Below are positions 44,771-52,552 of a stretch of 64,000 nt of DNA, piece after piece. The position numbers and the translations under genes are program-made. Source of the stretch: an uncultured Clostridia bacterium (GTDB lineage Bacteria; Bacillota; Clostridia; UMGS1810); NCBI GenBank assembly GCA_934463115.1, contig CAKSIN010000006.1:35212-99211 (forward strand). Reading direction: 5' to 3'. Every line of letters starts with the position of its first letter. Position 1 is the stretch's first letter. A model generated the notes under the pieces. That model was not told the DNA's origin and did no database searches. It saw only the letters and a program-made list of their open reading frames with translations.

Positions 44771-45357
44771 TTTTGCAAAGCGCACATGTTAACAGCACCA
44801 AGCAAACAAACATCCTTGCCGCGGAAAAATGTCCCTCCGGCGTACGGCATAACGGTGTCTATATTTTCGCGCGGAACATATCCGCATGTATCAACCGCTG
44901 TGTGAATGTTGTTTTTCTTCATTATGTTCAAAATTTCGCGGCACGCCTCCGGCTGCAGCAGACATTCGCCGCCGAACAGCGTAATTCCGCCGTTACTCTG
45001 CGAATAAAATTCCGCGTCCTTCAAAAGAATTTTGCATATTTCCTCCGCCGACATACTCTCACCGAATACATTCAGCGCGTTTTGAGAACAAACGTCCGCA
45101 CACGCGGCACAGAAATTGCATCTGTCTCTGTCAATCGTATGCACACCGTCTGAAAACACATGACATGTACACACATGCGCACATTCTTTGCACATAATAC
45201 ATTTGTGGCTATAAAACGCAAGCTGCTTTTTTGCGTAAATAGTCTCCGAATTATGACACCACACACATTTGAGCGAACAGCCCTTAAAGAACACCGTCGT
45301 TCGTATCCCGTCACCGTCGTGAACGGCAAATCTCTTGATTTGAGCTATATTTGCCAT
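44767..45357 (-). pseudogene. Glycyl-radical enzyme activating protein, truncated at the C-terminus
   Basis: The frame has the radical-SAM triad CSLKCVWC near residue 28 and two ferredoxin-type clusters (CIMCKECAHVC and CNFCAACADVC), as in activases of the larger glycyl-radical enzymes, then GGITLFGGECLLQ. Only about 196 residues remain of the usual 260-300; the last 20 (FRGKDVCLLGAVNM) do not match the family. Together with the wrecked enzyme gene upstream it is presumably non-functional. Confidence 0.75.
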
Positions 45358-45376
45358 TGTCACATATCCTCCGTTT

Positions 45377-46471
45377 TCAGCAATTTATGTTCTCCGTCCT
45401 TTTAATATACGCGTTCTGTTCTTCTTCGCTCAGATTGTTCCACAAAACGTTCCACCCGCACACACGCACCTGCAGATTCCGATATTTTTCCGGGTGCTTT
45501 TGCAAGCTCGCCGAGCGACACAATACCTTTGTCATACACAAATTCCTTTACCGCCATAACCGAATCAACCGGCGTTGCAAATCCGCAGTTAAGTATTGCC
45601 GAATTATTGAATTTAACACCGCTCTGATATGCGTAAATCCCTTTTGCAAGTGCCACCTCAATCGTTGCGGAATACATATTAGACGGATTGATATATCCAA
45701 AATACTTTTCAAATTGCAGCGACAAAGCCTCGGAATATGTTGCTCCGTAACCCATAACAGCCTTTACCATGCTGAGTTCACAGCAAAAAACAATACCGCT
45801 TCTGCCGCGGCGCACCGTCGCGGATATGGCAAATACATTCGGCGATTTTTGCGGATTTTGCGTGAGTTTGAGCAAGAGCCTGCCTGAAAAGACGGTCTGT
45901 TAAGTCAATTATCGCGGTGTACTCGATTATAATCCCGTCAAAAAAAAGCTTCTTTTTCGGGTGTGAGTGTGTTATTTTTTCTGTGCAATTCGCGGTATTC
46001 TTCGGCACGTTTTTTAAGCCCGGAAAATCCCAGCGAAAGCACGGAATCCCAATCCGGAACAACATGGTCAAAATCCGGCCACATTGCAACTGCCCCGGCG
46101 GCATTAAAATCATCTGTCTTTTTCTTGACAGGCAGAATTTTCTCCTCAAAAACTTACCTGTTCCAACGATTCACGGTAATATCATTTGCCAACCTGTTAA
46201 CTCTCCAAAGTCCCACAAAATAATCGTGCGCGTTTATATCCGTCATTGTGTTGCCGATGACGTATTTTACCGCGTATGCCTTTGCGACCGGGTGCGGCAG
46301 ATTTTTTATTTCTTCGGCGAGCCTGCCGAGTCCTTCTTTTATTTCGTCATCACTCAATCCGGTGGATTTGTCGTATTCATAACCGTGATAAGCCATTCTG
46401 CGATACGGATCGAACGGTTCATCCGTCTTGTGATATTTGTTTTCAATATATTTTCTGTCTTGTTCAAACAT
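45377..46471 (-). pseudogene. Decayed glycyl-radical enzyme gene with internal deletions
   Basis: Starting at 46471 (GGAG upstream) the frame reads MFEQDRKYIENKYHK through NDITVNRWNR, then shifts; in other frames follow FFDGIIIEYTAIIDLTDRL, then MYSATIEVALAKGIYAYQSG and NCGFATPVDSVMAVKEF, and after another shift YRNLQVRVCGWNVLWNNLSE with the radical glycine in RVCGWN, ending at 45377. About 360 codons are left of the usual 800 or more, so at least two internal deletions and several frameshifts have occurred. The subtype cannot be named with confidence; the RVCGWN site and two-cluster activase fit decarboxylase-like or related families. Confidence 0.8.
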
Positions 46472-46612
46472 AATTTTCCACTCCATGTATATTGATTTTT
46501 TCAACACAAACGATATCACGTTATGCAAATAAAGTCAATTAACATTTCAAAACATATTGACTGTTTCGCAACAAAATGTTATACTGTAAAAAAACAAACG
46601 GGATTGAGTTTA

Positions 46613-47386
46613 ATGGAAAAATTTTTTAAACACAACTTTAATATAGACAAAATAATTCTTGCGCTGTACATTCCGCTCGGGCAGGGCGAAAGGGTTCACC
46701 CGAACAGAGCGTCGCACGGGCTTGCACTGCACACCTCCGGTATCAGGAATTACATTTTCAGCGGCGGAAAAACAATACGCACCGAAAAAAACGACGTTAT
46801 TTTTATGCCGGAACATTCGGATTATGTTGTTGAAACGCGGCGCGCGGGAGACTGCTACGCAATAAACTTTAAAATTCCGGAAGAAGTTATATTTGAACCG
46901 TTCGTCATAAATATGGGCGCACTCGTGACGGATAAATTCAAATCCGCCGAAAAGGCATTCCGCCAGAAAACCGCGGGATATGAAATGCGCTGCAAAGCGG
47001 AACTGTATTCAATAATATGCGCCATGCTCGGCGAATACGAAAAAAAGTATGTTCCGAAAAGCACGGAAAAAATAATCGAACCGGCAATTGAATATATTCA
47101 TCAAAACTACACATCGGAAAATATAAGTGTGGAGTATCTCGCATCACTGTGCGACATAAGCACAACTTACTTAAGAAACATATTTCTTAAGTGCAAAAAC
47201 TCCACACCTGTTAAATATATAAACAACCTGCGCCTCTCGCGCGCAAAGGAACTGATTTTGTCGGACTGTTACCCGATTTCGGCAATATCCGAGCTGTCGG
47301 GCTTCGGCGACGAATGTTATTTTTGCCGCCTGTTTAAACGCGAAACCGGAATGACTCCTACAGAGTATCAGGAAATCAACCGTTAG
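46613..47386 (+). CDS. AraC-family regulator beside the dead glycyl-radical locus
   Basis: 257 residues: a cupin-type sensor (HGLALHTSGIRNYIFSGGK, DVIFMPEHSDY) and a C-terminal pair of helix-turn-helices (ISVEYLASLCDISTTYLRNIF and YPISAISELSGFGDECYFCRLF, ending RETGMTPTEY). It is divergent from the enzyme remnant with 141 bases between them, so it was probably the activator of that locus. The gene is intact. Its 3' end overlaps the dacF-like gene by 11 bases. Confidence 0.9.
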   Translation: MEKFFKHNFNIDKIILALYIPLGQGERVHPNRASHGLALHTSGIRNYIFSGGKTIRTEKNDVIFMPEHSDYVVETRRAGDCYAINFKIPEEVIFEPFVINMGALVTDKFKSAEKAFRQKTAGYEMRCKAELYSIICAMLGEYEKKYVPKSTEKIIEPAIEYIHQNYTSENISVEYLASLCDISTTYLRNIFLKCKNSTPVKYINNLRLSRAKELILSDCYPISAISELSGFGDECYFCRLFKRETGMTPTEYQEINR

Positions 47387-48521
47387 CCGCCCAGATATTA
47401 AGTATTTTTGAATACGAATATGCAAATGTCATTTTTGCAACGCTTTTGCCGAAAACAAGGTTGCATCTTCCGACTTCTTTTCCGTCAAGGCTGCAAATCA
47501 CTTCACCGGCTTTTTCGCCTTTCTTCACCGGAGCGGAATAAGTTTTGCTTATTATGTATTTCTTTTTTATTTCGGGTTTACTGCTTTTTGCCGAAATGTG
47601 CGACACATCGCTGCCGAACACAAGCGGACACTGTTCCTCAACACCCTTTTGCAGTTTTACCGTTTTTGCCGTGTCACCCTTTTTTACGGCATTTGTTATT
47701 CTGTAGGTTGAAAAACCGTAGTTCAGCAGTGATGACGCGTCAGCCTGGCGCTGCTTTGAAGTGGGCGCAGCCATAACCACGGCTATAAGATGCATTCCGT
47801 CGCGCTTTGCGGTGGCACTCATGCAAAACATCGCCTTGCTTGTTGAACCGGTTTTGAGTCCCGTACAGCCGTCATAAAATCTCACAAGCTTATTTGTGTT
47901 CGACAGAGTAAACTTTCCATCGCGCAGAGAATCCATCCATATTGTCGTGAATTTGTGAATGTCCGGGTGTTTGAGAAGTTCGCGCGACATCAGCGCTATA
48001 TCATACGCACTGCTGTAATGACCGTCTGCGTCCAGACCGTTGCAGTTTACAAAATGTGTGTCCTTCATTCCCAGTTCGGAGGCTCGCTTGTTCATCATAT
48101 CCACAAACGTCCCGGCACTCCCGGCTATATGCTCCGCCATTGCCACTGCCGCGTCATTGCCCGATGCAACGGCAATACCCTTTAGTATATCCTCAGCGCT
48201 GAGCTGTTCGCCCTCGTCAAGAAAAATTGTTGAACCACCCATACTTTTGGCATATGCGCTGCCCGTTATCATATCGCTGTATTTGAGCTGTCCGCTGTCT
48301 ATTGCCTCCATTGCAAGGAGCATTGTCATTATTTTTGTAACGCTTGCCATGGGCAGTTTTTCGTGAGAATTTGCCTCGTAGAGAATTGTGCCGGTTGCGC
48401 TGTCCATGAGCAGCGCGGATTTGCACGAAAGCTTAAGGTCGGTGCCCTCGGCAAATGCCGCAGCAGGTGATACGGCAATGCATGCGGCAAGCAAAAAGGA
48501 TGTAACACGCTTTTTTAACAT
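47376..48521 (-). CDS. dacF: D-alanyl-D-alanine carboxypeptidase (DacF/PBP5 type)
   Basis: 381 residues. A signal peptide ends near AAAFAEG. The penicillin-binding motifs are present: SVTK (Ser active site, near residue 60), SGN (near 120) and KTGS (near 225). The C-terminal 110 residues form the PBP5 accessory domain, but the membrane-anchoring helix is weak. It trims the terminal D-Ala of peptidoglycan stem peptides; in spore formers such enzymes act on cortex. Its ribosome site lies in a hairpin (48529-48557). The upstream gene encodes the SPOCS-LysM protein. Confidence 0.92.
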   Translation of the reverse strand: MLKKRVTSFLLAACIAVSPAAAFAEGTDLKLSCKSALLMDSATGTILYEANSHEKLPMASVTKIMTMLLAMEAIDSGQLKYSDMITGSAYAKSMGGSTIFLDEGEQLSAEDILKGIAVASGNDAAVAMAEHIAGSAGTFVDMMNKRASELGMKDTHFVNCNGLDADGHYSSAYDIALMSRELLKHPDIHKFTTIWMDSLRDGKFTLSNTNKLVRFYDGCTGLKTGSTSKAMFCMSATAKRDGMHLIAVVMAAPTSKQRQADASSLLNYGFSTYRITNAVKKGDTAKTVKLQKGVEEQCPLVFGSDVSHISAKSSKPEIKKKYIISKTYSAPVKKGEKAGEVICSLDGKEVGRCNLVFGKSVAKMTFAYSYSKILNIWAANG

Positions 48522-48528
48522 AAAGAAA

Positions 48529-48557
48529 TCACCTCATACTCCATTGATATGAGGTGA
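48529..48557 (-). promoter_or_regulatory. Hairpin sequestering the dacF ribosome binding site
   Basis: TCACCTCATA and TATGAGGTGA are exact reverse complements over 10 bases with a 9-base loop. On the minus strand the right arm contains GAGGTGA, the ribosome site for the ATG at 48521. When folded it would hide the site; it also lies 21 bases after the upstream stop codon and could be a weak terminator. Confidence 0.6.
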
Positions 48558-48578
48558 CGGTTGTACTATATTCCCAAA

Positions 48579-50147
48579 TTATGCCGTTTCGGCTACCCTT
48601 TTCGGAATCAGAAGCTGCTGACGGTCTTGCAGCCTTTCATTTTCGTCGATATTGTTTACAGCGACAATCTCGGACACTGTCGTGTTGTAGCGTTTGGCTA
48701 TGTCCCAAAGTGTGTCGCTGCTCTCGGCAAAATATATCACAATACCCGGCTGAGATTTTTTGTCTATCGGCTCGTCGGTATTCACCGCTATATCGGTTAT
48801 AACGTCTGCCGAGTGTGTGCGCAGCACATCAATGCCGAGTCTGAGCGATATTCTCACCTCTGCCTCGGTAGGCGATTTAAAAGTATATCCGCCGTGTTCA
48901 CTGTGTACCGACGCCTTGACCGCCGCCCCGGGAATGATTGCCGGGCATTCCTTTTTGTATGTAAACGGAATCTCCTTTTTTGCACAGTATACCGGCGATT
49001 CGGCATCGTCCGACAGATACAGTATCTGCGTGTTCACACTGCCCTCCACCACAACATTTCCATTTTCAATTGCGGCAGAATCTATATACGGCTGTGCAAG
49101 GAAGTTATATATTTTTACCATTTCCGGCATATCATCGCCCAGCGAAAGTGTGTCGGAAACATTAAGACTCGGATTTGATGTGTCGAGTATTTCGCTGACA
49201 TTGATATTCTTTCTTGAAACATTCAGCTTGTAATCGGGGCTGTACACATCGGAAATAACCTCGTAGCTGTCATCCTCATAGGCGCGGACAAGACATCCGA
49301 CGTTGATTTTTACATAAACTCCGTTTGCGGCGCCCTCGTCATCCTTTTCGGTTTCATATGACGCAGCATCTATTGTATAGCTGATATCCGAATGCATATC
49401 CGGCGTTATCCCCTCCACATCCATAACCTCGGTAAAGGGAATTTCGTTTTCCATATAGTAAATATCGTCGTCGCAGGTGTACAGGGTATTTACAACCACA
49501 CTGCCCTTTGCCACAACCTTGTTGTTTACAACTTTCATTTCGCCGCTGTCCAGACGTATATCGGATTTTAATATATCATCTATATTCGGATTGGCACCCG
49601 GAACATGCAGACTATCCTCAATTTCAAAGCTGTTTTCACTGCACACGGCGAGGTTGAATGCTTTTATCACCTCACTTTTTGACGGAATTGACGAATCCGA
49701 ATGTATACCCGACACAACCGATGAAATTTTTGAATCAATAACGTTTGTGTCCAGCGATACAACCGACCTGACATTAATCTTGCGGCTGTTTTGAATATGG
49801 TATTCAATGTGGCGGACATCGGAACGTATGTAACTGAGCATATCGTCGCTTATTCCGCTTACCTCTATCTGCTGTGAAAACGGCGTGCGAAAATTAATGC
49901 TCTTTACATGAACCGGCTCTTCGTCGCCCGAATACAAAATGGTGTAGTCTATCATTCCGGAAACAGTGATATTGTCTTTCTGAACATATTTTTCCGTTAC
50001 CGACGATATGGCATTTACCTGAAGTACGTTGAGCACATCGGGTTTTGAATCCGGAACAATTATATCGGTGTCTACCACCGTTCTGACATTCGTGGCTTTC
50101 AGCGGTTCATTAATCTGAATTTTTTGTGTATCTAACTCCAGCGACAT
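48579..50147 (-). CDS. SPOCS (DUF3794) domain protein with C-terminal LysM
   Basis: 522 residues: three DUF3794/SPOCS units (ATNVRTVVDTDIIVPDSKPDVLNV in the first; SVVSLDTNVIDSK; LHVPGANPNIDDILKSD in later ones) and a LysM domain at the end (SSDTLWDIAKRYNTTVSEIVAVN). SPOCS proteins occur in spore formers and are linked to coat or cortex assembly. It has no signal peptide, as expected for a protein made in the mother cell. The start at 50147 has AGGAGG 6 bases upstream. dacF follows after 57 bases. Confidence 0.9.
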   Translation of the reverse strand: MSLELDTQKIQINEPLKATNVRTVVDTDIIVPDSKPDVLNVLQVNAISSVTEKYVQKDNITVSGMIDYTILYSGDEEPVHVKSINFRTPFSQQIEVSGISDDMLSYIRSDVRHIEYHIQNSRKINVRSVVSLDTNVIDSKISSVVSGIHSDSSIPSKSEVIKAFNLAVCSENSFEIEDSLHVPGANPNIDDILKSDIRLDSGEMKVVNNKVVAKGSVVVNTLYTCDDDIYYMENEIPFTEVMDVEGITPDMHSDISYTIDAASYETEKDDEGAANGVYVKINVGCLVRAYEDDSYEVISDVYSPDYKLNVSRKNINVSEILDTSNPSLNVSDTLSLGDDMPEMVKIYNFLAQPYIDSAAIENGNVVVEGSVNTQILYLSDDAESPVYCAKKEIPFTYKKECPAIIPGAAVKASVHSEHGGYTFKSPTEAEVRISLRLGIDVLRTHSADVITDIAVNTDEPIDKKSQPGIVIYFAESSDTLWDIAKRYNTTVSEIVAVNNIDENERLQDRQQLLIPKRVAETA

Positions 50148-50204
50148 TTTCATCCTCCTAAAACAATTTATATACAATATATATGCCGCCCGTGCAAAAA
50201 AATA

Positions 50205-50242
50205 CCCAAAACACGCAATTAAATTTAAACACGTGTTTTGGG
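50205..50242 (-). terminator. Terminator of the S24 repressor gene
   Basis: On the minus strand CCCAAAACACG and CGTGTTTTGGG pair over 11 bp and are followed by TATTTTTTT. A smaller hairpin (AATGACA...TGTCATT) lies between it and the stop codon. Confidence 0.75.
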
Positions 50243-50279
50243 CTGTAATGACATGTCCCGTGTCATTTATTTTAATAAA

Positions 50280-50921
50280 TCAACTGAGATTCATGCTTTG
50301 AAAACCAATCGCTTTTCCTATTATGTGAGTGTTTTCGAGTTCCTCACCCGAAAAATACATTGGCTGATATGCCGGGTTTTCCGCGACAAGCATCAGTCCG
50401 TCGGTTGTTTTGTACACGCGTTTGAGCGTTGCTTCATCGCCGATTACAACAGCGGCTATTTCGCCGTTGTCCACAACCTCCTGCTGCTTGATAAACACTA
50501 TATCCCCGTCCGCAATACGGGCATTTATCATGCTGTCGCCCTTTGCGGTCAGACAGAAGTCGGCAGACGCGTTTTCACCGGTAGCAAGAACGTACTCAAA
50601 CTCCTCATTGCAAAATATAGGTGTTCCGCAGGCAATGGAACCGAGCATGCGGATTTTCTTTACCGGTATTCCACCGTCGTCGTCCGACGATTCGTGAATA
50701 CTCTCCACCCCGGTAAGCAAATAGTCAACGCTCACGTCCAGTGCGTCCGCAACGGCTGCAAGAGTGTCGGTATGCGGAGTCTGAAATCCGGTTTCCCATT
50801 TACTTACCATTACTCTGTCTGTCTTAAGATTGTATTTACTGCGAAGAATCTCTGTAAAACGTGCCTGTGTAAGGTGCTTTTCCTTACGAAGTTTTTTTAA
50901 TCTTTCGCCGAGTTCTGACAT
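50280..50921 (-). CDS. XRE-S24 repressor (LexA/HdiR-like, self-cleaving type)
   Basis: 213 residues: an XRE helix-turn-helix (residues 5-65, DRVMVSKWETGFQTPHTDTL) and a LexA-type S24 peptidase domain. The cleavage site is probably ACGTP (Cys-Gly instead of the usual Ala-Gly, near residue 98); the catalytic Ser is in KGDSMINARI and the Lys in EATLKRVYK. Such repressors cleave themselves when RecA filaments form. AGGAATG precedes the ATG. It is divergent from a small operon and shares TGTCGATA-type boxes with it. Confidence 0.9.
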   Translation of the reverse strand: MSELGERLKKLRKEKHLTQARFTEILRSKYNLKTDRVMVSKWETGFQTPHTDTLAAVADALDVSVDYLLTGVESIHESSDDDGGIPVKKIRMLGSIACGTPIFCNEEFEYVLATGENASADFCLTAKGDSMINARIADGDIVFIKQQEVVDNGEIAAVVIGDEATLKRVYKTTDGLMLVAENPAYQPMYFSGEELENTHIIGKAIGFQSMNLS

Positions 50922-50948
50922 GAAATCATTCCTTTCGATATGATAAAT

Positions 50949-51131
50949 TGTCGATGCAGAAACATTTATTGCACAATTTCAAATATATTGTCGATATATG
51001 TATTGTACCACATATGTTTCGATAATGCAACAGTTTTTCAAAAAAAATTTTAAAAATTTTCATTTTTTTCAAAAAATGTGTTGACATCGACAAGTTTTAG
51101 GTGTATTATAAATGTGTCGATATCGAAAACA
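50949..51131. promoter_or_regulatory. Divergent promoters with TGTCGATA boxes between the S24 repressor and the micro-operon
   Basis: Leftward: TTGCAT (51025-51030) and TACAAT (51002-51007), 17-base spacer, with a TATCGAAA box inside the spacer. Rightward: TTGACA (51081-51086) and TATTAT (51104-51109), 17-base spacer, with ATCGACA against the -35 box and TGTCGATATCGA (51115-51126) just past the -10 box. Further TGTCGA boxes lie at 50949 and 50989. The boxes are half-sites of one palindrome and do not match the Bacillus SOS box, so they are probably the operator of this repressor. Confidence 0.75.
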
Positions 51132-51182
51132 TGCACAATAAATATTAAAATGACTTTTAAAATGAGAGGAGGTCGCATATTG

Positions 51183-51227
51183 GTGAAAAGACACCGCCGA
51201 TATGCACGATATTATGAAAAAGATTAA
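51183..51227 (+). CDS. 14-residue basic leader peptide
   Basis: A GTG at 51183, 10 bases after a strong AGGAGG site, opens a frame of 14 codons (MKRHRRYARYYEKD). It overlaps, out of frame, the start of the 41-residue hydrophobic frame, so its translation could bring ribosomes to that gene. Whether the peptide has a role of its own is unknown. Confidence 0.4.
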   Translation: MKRHRRYARYYEKD

Positions 51228-51327
51228 GAGATTTGCAAAAACCACGGATATTATATCATTATTTAAGTTATTTTCACCCGTATTGCTGTTTTGGGCAGGA
51301 GCTGTAATCGAAAGCTCAATATTTTAG
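51202..51327 (+). CDS. 41-residue single-helix membrane peptide under S24-repressor control
   Basis: The frame reads MHDIMKKIKRFAKTTDIISL then a hydrophobic helix (FKLFSPVLLFWAGAVI) and a short tail. A basic N-terminus and one membrane helix is the form of many small stress-induced membrane peptides such as TisB-type toxins or division inhibitors. Its own ribosome site is poor, so it may depend on coupling with the 14-codon leader. It is the first substantial frame behind the repressor-controlled promoter. Confidence 0.45.
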   Translation: MHDIMKKIKRFAKTTDIISLFKLFSPVLLFWAGAVIESSIF

Positions 51328-51544
51328 CTTTTTCGGTACATATTTTATACTGCGTTTTCTTTAACAGATTTCTTTCGCATGAAAACAGTAAATACTGCAT
51401 GTAAGCAATGTTTCGCCGGATAGTCGAAATTTGCCTGTCCGACCGTTTGCGAAACAGACTTGCACAGCCCCGGTGCAAAAGATATGCTGCCGAAATGATT
51501 ACATATTCACTTTCGGACAAAATGACTTTTGGAGGAATCACACT

Positions 51545-51883
51545 ATGATAAGATATTTGACATGTCCCGCTTGTAACAAACAATTTGCCACCGAAAATAA
51601 CGCAAGTAAATATTGCTCACCGCGCTGCCGCAGAAAAATGGCGCGCCGGCATGCAATCAAGACAAAAAAATACACCTGCGCCTGGTGCGGCAACGATTTT
51701 CTGTCGGAACGCCGAAAAAAATATTGCAGCAAAGAATGCCGCCAGTATGCCAACGGCAGGGCAAAGAAATCCGCTGCGCAAAGGCGGCGCTCACCGATAC
51801 TGTCACTCAGCCAGGTGGCGCGTCTCAGCCGCGAGGCAGGCATGAGCTACGGAAAATACGTACATACATTTCAGCTTCAATGA
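51545..51883 (+). CDS. Zinc-ribbon protein of unknown function
   Basis: 112 residues with two cysteine clusters of the same type: CPACNKQF...CSPRC (residues 6-31) and CAWCGNDF...CSKEC (43-66), each able to bind one zinc. The rest is basic (KKSAAQRRRS) and suggests nucleic-acid binding. GGAGG lies 9 bases before the ATG. It lies downstream of the repressor-controlled promoter, 217 bases after the hydrophobic peptide, and is followed closely by a second cysteine-rich gene. Confidence 0.75.
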   Translation: MIRYLTCPACNKQFATENNASKYCSPRCRRKMARRHAIKTKKYTCAWCGNDFLSERRKKYCSKECRQYANGRAKKSAAQRRRSPILSLSQVARLSREAGMSYGKYVHTFQLQ

Positions 51884-51898
51884 GGGGTGAAATGCAAC

Positions 51899-52093
51899 AT
51901 GCCACTATATGCAATATGCCCTTTCTTTATGTACGAAAAAAACTCCGCTGTGGGATGCGAGCTGCAAAATATGCGTTTCCGCTCCTACAAGGACAAGAAA
52001 AACTGGATGTTCAACCACTGCTGCAGCTGGGACTATGAAGAATGTAAAAATTCCAAAATCCTTATGAAAAAATACGAGCAGCAGGAAGATTAA
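51899..52093 (+). CDS. Small cysteine-rich protein of unknown function
   Basis: 64 residues starting MPLYAICPFFMYEKNSAVGC, with cysteines at 7, 20, 45, 46 and 53 and a charged C-terminus. GAGGGG lies 11 bases before the ATG. Such short Cys-rich proteins are common in clostridial phage-like regions, and the frame lies 15 bases after the zinc-ribbon gene, so they are probably co-translated. I do not recognise a characterised family. Confidence 0.65.
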   Translation: MPLYAICPFFMYEKNSAVGCELQNMRFRSYKDKKNWMFNHCCSWDYEECKNSKILMKKYEQQED

Positions 52094-52104
52094 TATACTT
52101 TGTA

Positions 52105-52157
52105 CAAGCAAAATGCCGGCGCAGGTTTCCCCACAATCTGTTCCGGCATTTTGCTTG
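52105..52157 (+). terminator. Terminator of the micro-operon
   Basis: CAAGCAAAATGCCGG (52105-52119) and its exact reverse complement (52143-52157) are followed by TATATTTTTT. The 15-bp stem and T run make a good terminator. Confidence 0.85.
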
Positions 52158-52203
52158 TATATTTTTTCTTGATACGGAAATAATATACACGAGGTGATTT
52201 TGC

Positions 52204-52476
52204 ATGCACGAAAAAGAAATAGAAAAAATAAAGAAAATTGTTAAAAACAGTATCGGAAAAAATTTTGATATTTCAGCAAAACGCGGCAGAAAACGGACAC
52301 ATTTTTGCAACTGTACCATAGATTCTGTGTATCCAAGCATATTTGTGATAAGAACGTCCGATTCAAATTACCGGGCATCGCGAAACGTGTCTTTTTCTTA
52401 CACGGAAATTCTCACGGGAAACGTTACATTCCTGCCGCCGACAAGTGATTCCGAAAGTAAAACCGACGCTGTTTAA
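52204..52476 (+). CDS. veg: Veg family protein
   Basis: 90 residues matching Veg: an N-terminal helix (EIEKIKKIVKNSIGKNFDIS), then GRKRTHFCNCTIDSVYPSIFVIR and VSFSYTEILTGNVTFLP, as in the B. subtilis protein. Veg is small, cytosolic, often placed before purR or sporulation genes, and stimulates biofilm formation in Bacillus. GAGGTGA lies 9 bases before the ATG. Confidence 0.9.
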   Translation: MHEKEIEKIKKIVKNSIGKNFDISAKRGRKRTHFCNCTIDSVYPSIFVIRTSDSNYRASRNVSFSYTEILTGNVTFLPPTSDSESKTDAV

Positions 52477-52496
52477 AAATTTTTTTAAATACCCTC

Positions 52497-52527
52497 TTGA
52501 CTCTATAACAATTGTAGAGTTTATAAT
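52497..52527 (+). promoter_or_regulatory. MATE-gene promoter with MerR-type 19-bp spacer and palindrome
   Basis: TTGACT (52497-52502) and TATAAT (52522-52527) are 19 bases apart, too far for normal sigma-A use. ACTCTA (52500-52505) and TAGAGT (52515-52520) form an inverted repeat inside the spacer. This is the exact layout used by MerR-family activators, which twist the DNA to align the boxes. No merR gene is in the window. Confidence 0.7.
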
Positions 52528-52552
52528 GAAGAAAACATTGGGAGGGTTACAT

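Noticed and set aside
50949..51131. Canonical Firmicute SOS box
   Set aside because: No CGAAC...GTTCG pattern is present; the boxes are TGTCGATA-type, so I assign them to the local S24 repressor instead.
51263..51583. 106-codon minus-strand frame
   Set aside because: It is antisense to the 41-residue frame and to the promoter-proximal region, with no ribosome site and no family resemblance.
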